From: Planctomycetota bacterium
Lineage (GTDB): Bacteria > Planctomycetota > J058 > JAJDCQ01
NCBI GenBank assembly: GCA_029260755.1
Contig: JAJDCQ010000043.1
Location: 62,001-126,000 of the forward strand
DNA length: 64,000 nt
Direction: 5' to 3'
Part shown: piece after piece, positions 1 to 8,805 of the stretch
Layout of the letters: each line of letters begins with the position of its first letter
Numbering within the stretch: the first letter of the stretch is position 1
Notes under the pieces: generated by a model
Told to the model about the DNA's origin: nothing
Seen by the model: the letters and a program-made list of their open reading frames with translations, nothing else
Database searches by the model: none
Position numbers and translations under genes: made by a program

Positions 1-1833
1 ATCGCCCTGGTCGCCTGCCTCGGCGCGGTCATCGGCGCGATCTCCCCCGCCGAGGGCGAGGCCGACGGCCCCATCGAGATCCGCATCGCCGGCGGCTCCT
101 CGGGCGGCACCTACGCCGTGATGGCCCGGGCGATCGCCGAGGCCTGCCGGCGCGCCGGCGTGAACGCCGAGGTCGTCGCCACCGAAGGCACCTTCGACAA
201 CCTCTGCCTCCTCCGCGAGGGCGGCGTCGACCTGGCGCTCGTCCAGGGCGACGCCCTCGACACCCTCGCGGGCGACCGCGACTTCAGTCACCTGACCCGC
301 GGCGTGCGCCTCGTCGCGCCGCTCTACCGCGAGGAGATCCACATCCTCGCCCGCACCGATGCAGGGATCCACGGTCCGAAGCAGCTTCGCGGCAAGCGCG
401 TCGCGGTCGGCCCCACCCTCTCGGGCACGCACCTCGCCGCGAAGAGCGTCCTCGACGCCCTCGACATCGATCCGAACTTCGGGATCCGCCCCCGCGCCGA
501 CATGTCGTATCAGGAGGCCCTCTCCAAGCTCGAGTCCGGCGAGCTCGACGCGATGTTCTACGTCGCGGGCGCCCCGGCCCCGCTCCTCAACGGCCTCCCC
601 TCGGAGTACGGCCGCAAGGTCAGCCTCGTCCCGTTCACCCTCGACGACGTCCCCGAGGTGAGCCACGTCTTCTGGCCGACCGTCGTCCCGGTCGAGGTCT
701 ACCCCTGGATGGCCGAGGACGTCCCGATGGCCGCCACGACCGCGTGGCTCGCTGCGACGCGCCGCCTCGATGCGGCGACCGTCGGGAAGATCACGAAGGC
801 GCTCTTCGAGAGCACCGACATCCTCCGCGCCGCGCATCCCAAGGGCGAGGAGCTCGACTTCGGTCTCGCCCGCGTGATCACCAGTCAGCTCGGCGAGCGG
901 GTCCACGAGGGCGCGCGCGCCTACTACGACGAGGCGAGCGCCGGGTGGCGCGCCCGCGCTGGTCGTCTTCGCCTCCGGAGCGGCCCCAAGGGCGGCACCT
1001 ACGACCGCTTCGGCACCGACCTGACCGAGGTGCTCGGCCGGGTCGGCTTCACGGTCAAGCACGGCGGCAGCTCGGGCTCGTTCGAGAACGTGATCGCGCT
1101 CGGTCGGGGCCAGACCCAGCTCGCGATCGTGCAGCTCGACGCCCTCGCCCACCCGCAGGCCGAGGCGTTCCGCGCCCGGATCCAGACGGTCCTCCCGCTC
1201 TACAACGAGGAGGTCCATCTCCTCGCCCGACCCGGCTCCGGCATCCGGAGCATCCGCGACCTGCGCGGCAAGCGCGTCCACGCGGGCGCGGTCCGGTCGG
1301 GGACCTACGCGACCGCGACGGCGCTCCTCGAGCTCGTCGGCCTCGACGCGGCTCGCGACCTCGTCCTCGACCACAGCCGCGCCGAGACGGCGCTGGCCGC
1401 GCTCGCCGCGGGTGAGCTCGACGCCGCGTTCTTCGTCGGCGGCGCGCCGCTGGGGACGCTCGCCGGCGCCGGCAAGGGCCGCGGCGCGTTCGAGCTCGTC
1501 TCGCTCTCGGCGCGCGACGTCGAGGACGTCGTCCTCCACTCCGAGCTCTACGACCGCGCGACCATCCCCGCCGGCACCTACCCGTTCCAGTCGGGCGATG
1601 TGCGGACCATCTCGACGCGCTGCGCCCTCCTCGTCGCTCCCGACGCCGACGAGGACGCGGTTGCCCAGATCGTCTACACGATCCGCGCCGCGATGGGGTG
1701 GCTCGCCGATCGGCACCCGAAGTGGAACGAGGTGAGCTTCTCGCGCGCGCAGGAGGATCTCCTCCGCGGGCGGCTCCCGTTCCACCCCGGCGCGGAGAAG
1801 GCGCTCCTCGGGAAGAAGCGGGATCGCTGGTAG
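1..1833 (+). CDS. Tandem TAXI-family TRAP solute-binding protein (5' truncated)
   Basis: The frame is open to the left edge, so the start is missing; the first visible residues (IALVACLGAVIGAIS) look like the end of a signal peptide. Two TAXI-type (TRAP-associated extracytoplasmic immunogenic) binding domains follow each other. The first opens at nt 85-120 with IRIAGGSSGGTYAVMA, the second near nt 967 with LRLRSGPKGGTYDRFG. Both copies repeat the same landmarks: a GGTY start, LALVQGDAL / LAIVQLDAL, LYREEIHILAR / LYNEEVHLLAR, LRGKRV and a GELDA(M/A)F(Y/F)V segment. Normal TAXI proteins have one such domain, so this is an internal duplication. It should bind a small organic ligand in the periplasm for a TRAP transporter. 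Its stop abuts the stop of the convergent TatT-like gene. No DctM/Q permease is in view. Confidence 0.85.
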   Translation: MALVACLGAVIGAISPAEGEADGPIEIRIAGGSSGGTYAVMARAIAEACRRAGVNAEVVATEGTFDNLCLLREGGVDLALVQGDALDTLAGDRDFSHLTRGVRLVAPLYREEIHILARTDAGIHGPKQLRGKRVAVGPTLSGTHLAAKSVLDALDIDPNFGIRPRADMSYQEALSKLESGELDAMFYVAGAPAPLLNGLPSEYGRKVSLVPFTLDDVPEVSHVFWPTVVPVEVYPWMAEDVPMAATTAWLAATRRLDAATVGKITKALFESTDILRAAHPKGEELDFGLARVITSQLGERVHEGARAYYDEASAGWRARAGRLRLRSGPKGGTYDRFGTDLTEVLGRVGFTVKHGGSSGSFENVIALGRGQTQLAIVQLDALAHPQAEAFRARIQTVLPLYNEEVHLLARPGSGIRSIRDLRGKRVHAGAVRSGTYATATALLELVGLDAARDLVLDHSRAETALAALAAGELDAAFFVGGAPLGTLAGAGKGRGAFELVSLSARDVEDVVLHSELYDRATIPAGTYPFQSGDVRTISTRCALLVAPDADEDAVAQIVYTIRAAMGWLADRHPKWNEVSFSRAQEDLLRGRLPFHPGAEKALLGKKRDRW

Positions 1834-2742
1834 TCAGTCGAAGAGCTCCGACTCCCGCTTCGCCAGCGCCCGCGCCTTCTCCTTGAAGTAGCGCTGCTCG
1901 AAGAGCGCGGCCGGGAGCGCCTCGTCGGGCACGGCGAGGGCGGCCTCGATCTCCTTCTTGAAGAGCTCGCGGTCGCCGGTCGCGACGGCGTAGAACTTCG
2001 CCCGCATGTAGCGGGTCTCGACGAAGCGCGGCTCGATCTCGATCGCCTTCTCGAAGTGGGTCTTGCTCAGCTCGAGGCTGCCGCCGAACATGCTCGGCGC
2101 CTCCGCGCAGTAGGCGCCCTGGAAGCGGTGCGGCGCGCCGTGATAGACCTCGGGGTCGAGCTCGAGGTCGCGGGCGACCATGCGCCGCAGCCGGCCGACC
2201 GCGAACGCCTGCTTGAACACGTTCACCCGCTCGACCATCCGCGCGTAGTTGCTGACGCACCAGTGGAGCGCCTCGCCCTGATCCTTCCGGATCTCGGAGA
2301 GGGCGTCGTCGATGTCGTCCTCCTCGCTCTTCGCGGCGACCTTGGCGTCGATCCGCAGGGCGGCGATCGCGGCGTGGAAGCCGCTCTCGTAGAGCTCCCA
2401 GAGCGCGTCCTCGTCGTCCTCGTCCGTGACGAGCTCCGCCTTCAGGAAACGGGCCTTCGCGATCAGGATGAACGCCCGCTCCGCCTTCGGCGCGAGCTCG
2501 GCCGCGCGGGTCGCGTGGGTGATCGTCTCGTCGAGCCGCGCCCGGTAGGCGTCGGGGCCGTTCGGCGCGGCGAGCGAACCGCCGCGGAGGGCGAACGCCT
2601 TCCGGGCGCTGTCGAGCGCCTCCTTCGCCGGGCCGGAGAGCTCGTCGTCGGCGCGGGCCTGCCCGAGCGGGGCGGCGACTCCGGTGGTCATGATCGCTCC
2701 GGCGAGGACGAGGGCGGCGGCGGGAAGGGGGGAGCACCTCAC
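1834..2742 (-). CDS. TRAP transporter T-component (TatT-like) TPR protein
   Basis: The 302-residue product starts at a GTG that overlaps the asd stop in GTGA, indicating translational coupling. The N-terminus (RCSPLPAAALVLAGAI, cleavage near QARA-DD) is a signal peptide. The C-terminal half carries the pattern I associate with the TatT family: MVARDLELDPEVYHGAPH, a GG-x-LE-x-S-KTHFEKAIE helix, a YAVATGDRELFKKEIE segment and a final KARALAKRESELF. TatT proteins are periplasmic TPR-like partners of TRAP solute-binding proteins. That fits the adjacent tandem TAXI protein, although the two genes converge with no intergenic base between their stops. Family assignment is from motif memory, not a search. 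No lipobox Cys is evident after the signal peptide. Confidence 0.75.
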   Translation of the reverse strand: MRCSPLPAAALVLAGAIMTTGVAAPLGQARADDELSGPAKEALDSARKAFALRGGSLAAPNGPDAYRARLDETITHATRAAELAPKAERAFILIAKARFLKAELVTDEDDEDALWELYESGFHAAIAALRIDAKVAAKSEEDDIDDALSEIRKDQGEALHWCVSNYARMVERVNVFKQAFAVGRLRRMVARDLELDPEVYHGAPHRFQGAYCAEAPSMFGGSLELSKTHFEKAIEIEPRFVETRYMRAKFYAVATGDRELFKKEIEAALAVPDEALPAALFEQRYFKEKARALAKRESELFD

Positions 2743-3734
2743 GGCAGCTCCTCGGCGATCTGGACCGCGTTCAGGGCCGCCCCCTTGCGGAGCTGGTCGC
2801 CGACGAGCCACATCGCCACGCCGCCGGGGCGCGAGATGTCCGCGCGGATCCGGCCGACGGCGACCGCGTCGCGTCCCGTGCTCTGGAGCGGTGTCGGGTA
2901 GCGCGCCCGGTCGGGGTCGTCGACGATCTCGATGCCCGGCGCTGCGCGCAGCACCTCGCGGACGTGCTCCGGGTCGAGCGGCTCGCGCGCCTCGATCCAG
3001 ACGGCCTCGGAGTGGGCGCGGCGGACCGGCACCCGCACGCACGTCGTCGAGACGGCGAGCTCGGGCGCCGAGAGGATCCGGCGCGTCTCGTGGACGGTCT
3101 TCATCTCCTCGCGGGTGTAGCCGTTGTCGGTGAAGACGTCGATGTGTGGGAAGAGGTTGAACGCGATCGGCGCCGGGAACGCCGCCGGCACGGGCTCGCC
3201 CCCGTCGAGGACGACGCGCGTCTGGTCCTCGAGCTCGGCGACGGCGCGCGCGCCGGCCCCGCTCGCGGCCTGATAGGTGGAGACGATCACGCGCGTCAGG
3301 CCGAAGCGTCGGTGGAGGGGGGCGAGGGCGACGACGAGGATCGCGGTGGTGCAGTTCGGGTTCGCGATGATCCCGCGGTGGCCGGCGATCGCCTCGCGGT
3401 TCGCCTCGGGGACGACGAGCGGGACGGTCTCGTCGAGGCGGAAGGCGCTGCTGTTGTCGATCACGACGGCGCCGCGCTCGACGAGGCGAGGCGCCCACTC
3501 GCGCGAGATCTCGCCGCCCGCGCTGAGGAGGGCGAGGTCGATCCCGTCGATGGTGTCCTCGCCGAGAGGAACGACCTCCACCTCGGACCCGCGGAACATG
3601 ACCTTCTTGCCCGCGCTCCGCGGGCTCGCGAGGAGGCGGAGCTCGCCGACGGGAAACGATCGCTCCTCGAGGACGCTCAGCATCTCCTGGCCGACGGCGC
3701 CCGTGGCGCCGAGGACCGCGACCGTCTTGCTCAC
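2739..3734 (-). CDS. asd: Aspartate-semialdehyde dehydrogenase
   Basis: This enzyme reduces aspartyl phosphate to aspartate semialdehyde with NADPH, the branch point to Lys/DAP, Thr and Met. The 331-residue product shows the nucleotide-binding GATGAVG loop (residues 9-15), the catalytic Cys128 in IIANPNCTT, and the downstream GAGARAV and HETRRIL segments of the bacterial family. I chose the GTG at 3734 (VSKTVAVLGATG): the longer open frame to 3881 lacks family similarity, and GGAGG lies 9 nt upstream of this start. The 3' end overlaps the GTG of the TatT-like gene. A divergent kinase starts 136 bp away. Confidence 0.95.
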   Translation of the reverse strand: MSKTVAVLGATGAVGQEMLSVLEERSFPVGELRLLASPRSAGKKVMFRGSEVEVVPLGEDTIDGIDLALLSAGGEISREWAPRLVERGAVVIDNSSAFRLDETVPLVVPEANREAIAGHRGIIANPNCTTAILVVALAPLHRRFGLTRVIVSTYQAASGAGARAVAELEDQTRVVLDGGEPVPAAFPAPIAFNLFPHIDVFTDNGYTREEMKTVHETRRILSAPELAVSTTCVRVPVRRAHSEAVWIEAREPLDPEHVREVLRAAPGIEIVDDPDRARYPTPLQSTGRDAVAVGRIRADISRPGGVAMWLVGDQLRKGAALNAVQIAEELP

Positions 3735-3797
3735 CGCTGCCCGCCTCCAGCTCGCTCCGCCGAACCCATCTTCGGCTTCATCTTCTTCTGGGGCCGA

Positions 3798-3827
3798 AGT
3801 ATAGCTCCGTTTCGCGGCCGCGGGCAA
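3798..3827 (-). promoter_or_regulatory. Candidate sigma-70 promoter for asd
   Basis: On the reverse strand TTGCCC and TATACT are separated by 18 bp. They lie about 65 bp upstream of the asd start, in the 136-bp gap shared with the divergent kinase gene. The -10 is good, the -35 only partial. Confidence 0.4.
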
Positions 3828-3870
3828 GATTCCTCGAGCGGAGCTACCCTGCAAGCAGCGGAGGGCGAGG

Positions 3871-6441
3871 ATGATCGGCACCGCGGTGGGCCCCTACCAG
3901 ATCACCGGCCTGATCGGCCGGGGAGGCATGGGGGAGGTCTATCGTGGCCGCCACGCGCAGCTCGGCCGCGAGGCGGCGATCAAGCTGATCGCCACCGGCG
4001 GCGCGCGGGCGGGCGGCACGTCCACGGCGCGGCTCCAGCGCGAGGCGATCGCCGCCGCGCGCCTCGACCACCCCGGCGTCGTCCGGGTCTTCGACTGCGG
4101 CGAGACCGCCGACGGACGCACCTACCTCGCGATGGAGCTCGTCGAGGGCGAGGGGCTCGATCAGGTCATCGCGCGCGCGCCGATGCCGCCGCGCCGCGCC
4201 GTCGAGGTCGTCCGGGACGCCGCACGCGCCCTCCACTTCGCCCACGAGAGGCGGATCGTACATCGCGACGTCAAGCCCTCGAACATCCTCGTCACCCCCG
4301 AGGGCCGCGCGAAGGTGACCGACTTCGGCGTCGCCCGTCTCCTCGACCACGAGGGGCCGCGCCTCACCGCGACCGGCGCGTTCGTCGGGACGCCGCAGTA
4401 CATGGCGCCCGAGCAGCTCCAGGCGAGCCAGAGCGTCGGACCGGCGAGCGACGTCTACGGCCTCGGCGCGACGTTCTACGAGGCGCTGACCGGCCGCCCG
4501 CCGATCGAGATCGAGGGGATCGCGCAGCTCGTCCACGCGGTGATGAACGTGGCGCCCGAGCCGCCATCGCGGGCGGTGCCGCTGCAGCGGCTCGCCGGCG
4601 CGGGGATCCGGTCGGCCGCGGTCGACGCCGTCGTGGCGCGCGCGCTCGCGAAGCGCGTCGAGGATCGGTACGGCAGCGCTGCGGCCTTCGCCGATGATCT
4701 CGAGCGCCTCCTCGGCGCCGGCGGAACCGAGGCGGAGGGCGTCGCCGCCGCGGGCGCTCCGATCGGAACCCGCGCGGACGCCACCGCGCCGGGCGCCCGG
4801 CGAGGCCCGCCGACCGCGCCGCCCACGCCGCCGCCGGTGCGTCCACCGGCCCGGGCGCCGGCCGTGGCGACCGGCGCCGCGCTCACGCCGGCCATGTGGG
4901 CGGGGATCGGGGCGGCCGGAGCGATCGCCGTCGTCGCGATCATGGTGCTCGCCGTCATGCTCGGCCTGCGCGACGGGGAGACGCGGGCGCCTCGCGACGT
5001 CGCGCGCGGCGGAGGAGACGACGGGCGCGGGGCCGGATCGACCGGCGCCTCGAGCTCGCCCGAGCGAGCGACGGATGCGGATGCGGGCACGGGCGGGCCG
5101 GTGACCGGTCCGCCGGAGCCGATTCCCGAGCCCGAGCCGGCTCCAGTCGACGTCCCGGACCCGACTCCCGACCCGGATCCGGACCCGACGGCGGGCTCGA
5201 CGCCGACGGTCGAGCCCGCCGCCGGTCCGACGATCCCGGGCGGCGTGGACGGGGCGGATGGATCGATCGGTGAGCTCGTCGCCTCGGCCCTCCGGGACGT
5301 GCGCGAGATTCGCCTCGAGCAGGCCGGCGAGAAGCTCGCGCTGGCCCGGGAGCGCGCAGGCGATGACCGCGAGCTGCTCGAGACGATCGACTACCTGACC
5401 CTCATCACCCAGACCATGACGGACGCGACCCTCGACGCGCTCTGGCGCAACGCCAAGCAGGCGATCGATGTGACGATTCCCACCGCCCTGCGGGCGATCG
5501 AGGGGCTGCCCGAGGAGCATCGGGCCCCACTCCGCGAGGTGCTCGCCACGCTCGAACGGCTCGCCCAGTGTCGGATGGCCGGCCCGATCCTCCTCTACCA
5601 GCTCGCCCAGGGGAGCATCGAGCGCGACCACGTCGAGCAGATCATCACGACCTGGCGCGAGGCGGCGACCTGGGCGGACGGGGTCGCAGCGACCTCGCGG
5701 GATGAGGGCGGCGAGGTCGTCACCAGGATCGCCGACCGGACTCGGCGCGCGGCCGACGACCTCGAGCGCCGCCGGCTCATCCAGCTCGACTTCGCCGCGG
5801 ATGGCTTCCTCGCGGGCGCCTTCGGCGCCCGGGTCGAGCGCTGGACGCACTCGGAGCGCGGCCTCTCCTGGCCGACGCCGGCCCCGCCCGACGACGCCGA
5901 GGCGTCGATCTGGATCCCCGTGCCGGCCGGAGCGCAGCGCGTGGTCGTCGAGCTCGAGACGCGCGGCGACCTGCCCGGCGAGGGGCCCCCGGTCGTCACC
6001 GTCTGCGTCGCCGGGGGTGCCGCCGTCGCGCTCGGCGACCGTATCCTGATGAAGGGGCCCCCGGAGCAAGTCGTGCCGCTGGCGCACGCCCGCGCGCGCG
6101 GCCACGACGTTCCGCTCCCCGATCTCCCGATGGCGAGGATCCCGGACGGACTGCCCGAGCAGTGCCAGCTCGTCCTGCTGATGGGGCACACGCCGGCCGC
6201 CTCGAGGGTCTCGCTGGTGAGCGCGCCGCGCGAGGAGATCGTCGGGCTCGCCGGGCCGTGTCTTCTGGCCGAGTCCACCGCCGTTCGCCTGTCCGTCGCG
6301 GGCCCCGTCGCGATTCGAGCGGTGACGATCGCGCTTCCGCGTCTCGGGGGGCCGCCGGGCGACGGTCGCCGTCCGCCGATGGGTACGGGCGGGCCGGGAG
6401 GTCGCGGGCCGCCGCCTCGCGGGCCGCGACGCCCTCGCTGA
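3871..6441 (+). CDS. Hanks-type Ser/Thr protein kinase, membrane-anchored
   Basis: Cytoplasmic kinase domain (about residues 8-275): glycine loop GRGGMGEVYRG, VAIK-type Lys (EAAIKLI), catalytic HRDVKPSN, DFGVARLL and MAPEQ, all intact. A Pro-rich linker leads to one transmembrane helix near residues 341-366 (GIGAAGAIAVVAIMVLAVML). A long acidic/Pro segment rich in PEP/DPDPD repeats follows, then about 400 extracytoplasmic residues I do not recognise, predicted mostly alpha/beta. The ATG at 3871 follows a GGAGGGCGAGG ribosome-binding site. The gene ends 30 bp before the PLP-enzyme gene, so co-transcription is likely. The sensor ligand cannot be read from sequence. Confidence 0.93.
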   Translation: MIGTAVGPYQITGLIGRGGMGEVYRGRHAQLGREAAIKLIATGGARAGGTSTARLQREAIAAARLDHPGVVRVFDCGETADGRTYLAMELVEGEGLDQVIARAPMPPRRAVEVVRDAARALHFAHERRIVHRDVKPSNILVTPEGRAKVTDFGVARLLDHEGPRLTATGAFVGTPQYMAPEQLQASQSVGPASDVYGLGATFYEALTGRPPIEIEGIAQLVHAVMNVAPEPPSRAVPLQRLAGAGIRSAAVDAVVARALAKRVEDRYGSAAAFADDLERLLGAGGTEAEGVAAAGAPIGTRADATAPGARRGPPTAPPTPPPVRPPARAPAVATGAALTPAMWAGIGAAGAIAVVAIMVLAVMLGLRDGETRAPRDVARGGGDDGRGAGSTGASSSPERATDADAGTGGPVTGPPEPIPEPEPAPVDVPDPTPDPDPDPTAGSTPTVEPAAGPTIPGGVDGADGSIGELVASALRDVREIRLEQAGEKLALARERAGDDRELLETIDYLTLITQTMTDATLDALWRNAKQAIDVTIPTALRAIEGLPEEHRAPLREVLATLERLAQCRMAGPILLYQLAQGSIERDHVEQIITTWREAATWADGVAATSRDEGGEVVTRIADRTRRAADDLERRRLIQLDFAADGFLAGAFGARVERWTHSERGLSWPTPAPPDDAEASIWIPVPAGAQRVVVELETRGDLPGEGPPVVTVCVAGGAAVALGDRILMKGPPEQVVPLAHARARGHDVPLPDLPMARIPDGLPEQCQLVLLMGHTPAASRVSLVSAPREEIVGLAGPCLLAESTAVRLSVAGPVAIRAVTIALPRLGGPPGDGRRPPMGTGGPGGRGPPPRGPRRPR

Positions 6442-6471
6442 TCCGCGACCGCCCGACCCATCGATCGATCC

Positions 6472-7524
6472 GTGAGTCAGCTCCCCTACCCGCTCTTCGC
6501 GCGGTTCCCCGGCCTGCAGCGCCGCGTCGACCGGATCCCGCTCGCCGACCTGCCGACGCCCGTCGAGCGCGCGCCCACGCACCTCGCCGCCGCGCTCGGC
6601 AGCGACGAGCTGTGGGTGAAGCGCGACGACCTGACCGCGCCGGTCTACGGCGGGAACAAGGTCCGCAAGCTCGAGCTCATCCTCGGCCGCGCGATCGCGC
6701 TCGGGCGGCGCAGCGTCTGGACGACGGGCGCCCGCGGCAGCAACCACGCCCTCGCGACGGCGATCTACGGGGCGCGCCTCGGCCTCGACGTCCACGCGAC
6801 GCTCTACCCGCAGCCGCCGACCGCCCACGTCGAGCGAAACCGTCGCGCGCTCGCCGCCGCCGGGGCGTTCGTCCGCGAGGCGCCGAACGTGGCGCTCGTG
6901 CCGGCCGTCGCCGCGGCGCAGGTCGCGGCGGCGACCCTTCGAGGCGACCGTCCCTTCCTCGTGCCGCCCGGCGGGAGCGACCTCTTCGGGACGCTCGGCT
7001 ACGTGGCCGCCGGCCTCGAGCTCGGCGAGCAGATCGCGGCCGGCGCGTGCCCGCGGCCCGACCGCATCTTCGTCGCCGCCGGGACGCTCGGCACCGCCGC
7101 CGGCCTCGCCGTCGGCCTCGCCGCCGCCGGCGTCCTCGATGCGGGGACGCATCTGGTCGCCGTCGCCGTCGTCGAGGCGATCATCACGAACCGCTCGCGC
7201 CTCGCCGGCCTCGTCCAGCGGGTGGTCGCGCACCTCGAGCGGCACGGTCGCGGCGCCGCGACGCTGCGCGCGGCGAGCCGGGCCGAGCTGGTCCTCGAGG
7301 AGCGCGCCCTCGGCGCCGGCTACGGCCACCCGACGTTCGCGGCCAGGCACGCGGTCGCGCTCTTCGACCACGCGATGGGCATCCCGCTCGAGATGACCTA
7401 CACGGGCAAGGCCGCCGGCGCGATCGCGCTCCCGCGCCGCGCGCGCGAGCGGGGCGGCGTCGACCTCTTCTGGAACACGGTCAACAGCCGGCCGCTGCCG
7501 GGAATCTCGGCATCGGTGTCGTGA
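6472..7524 (+). CDS. PLP-dependent D-cysteine desulfhydrase / ACC deaminase family
   Basis: Tryptophan-synthase-beta fold PLP enzyme of 350 residues. The PLP Lys is K63 in VYGGNKVRKLE, preceded by LWVKRDDL, the classic signature of the D-Cys desulfhydrase/ACC deaminase group. GARGSNHALATA matches the loop contacting the substrate carboxylate. The likely reaction is release of pyruvate, ammonia and sulfide from D-Cys, or another small beta-elimination; substrate cannot be fixed from sequence. It starts at a GTG, 30 bp after the kinase, without a strong ribosome-binding site, consistent with operon expression. Confidence 0.85.
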   Translation: MSQLPYPLFARFPGLQRRVDRIPLADLPTPVERAPTHLAAALGSDELWVKRDDLTAPVYGGNKVRKLELILGRAIALGRRSVWTTGARGSNHALATAIYGARLGLDVHATLYPQPPTAHVERNRRALAAAGAFVREAPNVALVPAVAAAQVAAATLRGDRPFLVPPGGSDLFGTLGYVAAGLELGEQIAAGACPRPDRIFVAAGTLGTAAGLAVGLAAAGVLDAGTHLVAVAVVEAIITNRSRLAGLVQRVVAHLERHGRGAATLRAASRAELVLEERALGAGYGHPTFAARHAVALFDHAMGIPLEMTYTGKAAGAIALPRRARERGGVDLFWNTVNSRPLPGISASVS

Positions 7525-7672
7525 TCCGCGCCAGGCCGGGTTCGTGTTTCGGCCGGGGTCGCCCGACCGGTCGATCTTCTCGTCGGCCCCTTCTGGCGTC
7601 GTGACTTCGGAGCGGTCGCGACGTGCGCGCGTTCGTTTCGGCACGCGAAGTGCCAGGGGGACGGCGGGGACG

Positions 7673-7689
7673 GGGGGGAGAGACCCCCC
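7673..7689 (+). promoter_or_regulatory. G6/C6 hairpin over the ribosome-binding site
   Basis: GGGGGG-AGAGA-CCCCCC sits directly before the ATG at 7690, so the G-rich ribosome-binding sequence is inside a 6-bp all-GC stem. This could limit translation initiation; functional meaning is inference. Confidence 0.35.
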
Positions 7690-8787
7690 ATGAAGAACGA
7701 AGGAACCGACGCGGCCTTCCGGCCCGTTCGCCTGCTTCGGGCGCACGCCCTCAACTCGATCGCTGCTGCGGTGGCGCTCGGCGCGAGCGCCTCGCTCGCG
7801 CCGACGCTCGCGGTCGCCGACGACGTCCAGCCGACGAGCGACCGCGGGGGCGGCCGCGACGATGACCGGAGAGTCGAGCTCGACCCGTGGGCGCGCACTC
7901 CGGTCGGCGCGACCGACGATGCGCCCGACCTCGACGTCGAGACCGCGCCGGGCCGATGGCGTCGACGCGGAGCGCTCGACGATGACCGGGACCGCGCGCC
8001 GCGCGATGAGGACGACGCATCGAGCTCGCGCCGGGGCGCCCGCCGCTACTTCACCGAGGTGCCGGGCGTGATCGGACCGCTCGGCGTGCGGGGCGAGCTC
8101 GCCTACGGGCTGCTCGACGCGAAGGTCGAGAAGGAGACCCGGGACGGGATCGGCAACGAGATCCGCCTCGCCCGGCATCTCGACGTCGACCGAACGGCGT
8201 GGATCCCGCGCGTCGGCGTCTTCGCCGACCTCGGGCGCCGCTTCCGACTCGAGGCCGACTGGGCGACCGCCAGCTTCCGCGGAGAGAACCGAATCCCCGA
8301 GTCGGCCCTCCTCGGGGGGGACCTCTTCGCGGCCGGCGACTTCGTCGAGAGCCGCTTCCGATTCCACGACGTCCGGCTCGGCGGGGCGCTTCGCGTCGTC
8401 GACCTCGACCTGCTCGAGGTCGCCGTCCCGTTCGGCTTCCGCTACCTCCGCACCGACATCGAGCTCCGCAGCGCCGCGGGCGGCCGGGCCGACGAGACGA
8501 CCGAGACGCTGATGCCGTTCGTCGGCGTCACCCTGGACGTGCGGCCGGTCGACTTCATCTCGCTCGGAGCTTCGTTCCGCTTCGGCGCGAGCGCCTGGCA
8601 CGACGGCAAGGACACCGCCGCCTTCGCCGAGCTCGGCGTCCACGCGGCGTTCGTGTGGGAGGACCGCGTCCGGGTCGGCGCCGGCTACGACTACCTCACC
8701 GTGGACGTCGAGCAGGACGATGACGCGGACGAGCAGGTCGACTTCGACCTGGGCGCGCCGATGGTGTTCGTGGAGGTCCGCTTCTGA
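7690..8787 (+). CDS. Predicted outer-membrane beta-barrel protein
   Basis: Protein of 365 residues with a long N-terminus and a signal peptide (hydrophobic stretch SIAAAVALGASASLA, cleavage near AVA-DD). After a low-complexity Asp/Arg linker (to about residue 115), it shows alternating polar/hydrophobic strands such as VRGELAYGLLDAKVEK, FRLEADWATASF and FRFHDVRLGGALRVVDLDLLEV. It ends in VFVEVRF; a terminal Phe after a beta strand is typical of outer-membrane barrels assembled by BAM. No specific family recognised. It supports a diderm envelope. Confidence 0.65.
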   Translation: MKNEGTDAAFRPVRLLRAHALNSIAAAVALGASASLAPTLAVADDVQPTSDRGGGRDDDRRVELDPWARTPVGATDDAPDLDVETAPGRWRRRGALDDDRDRAPRDEDDASSSRRGARRYFTEVPGVIGPLGVRGELAYGLLDAKVEKETRDGIGNEIRLARHLDVDRTAWIPRVGVFADLGRRFRLEADWATASFRGENRIPESALLGGDLFAAGDFVESRFRFHDVRLGGALRVVDLDLLEVAVPFGFRYLRTDIELRSAAGGRADETTETLMPFVGVTLDVRPVDFISLGASFRFGASAWHDGKDTAAFAELGVHAAFVWEDRVRVGAGYDYLTVDVEQDDDADEQVDFDLGAPMVFVEVRF

Positions 8788-8805
8788 GCGAGCGGTCGCC
8801 GGCGA

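Noticed and set aside
7645..7665. Sigma-54-like TGGCAC...TGC on the reverse strand
   Set aside because: It is a GGCAC-N5-GTGCC palindrome; the -12 half lacks TT and it points into the convergent end of the desulfhydrase gene.
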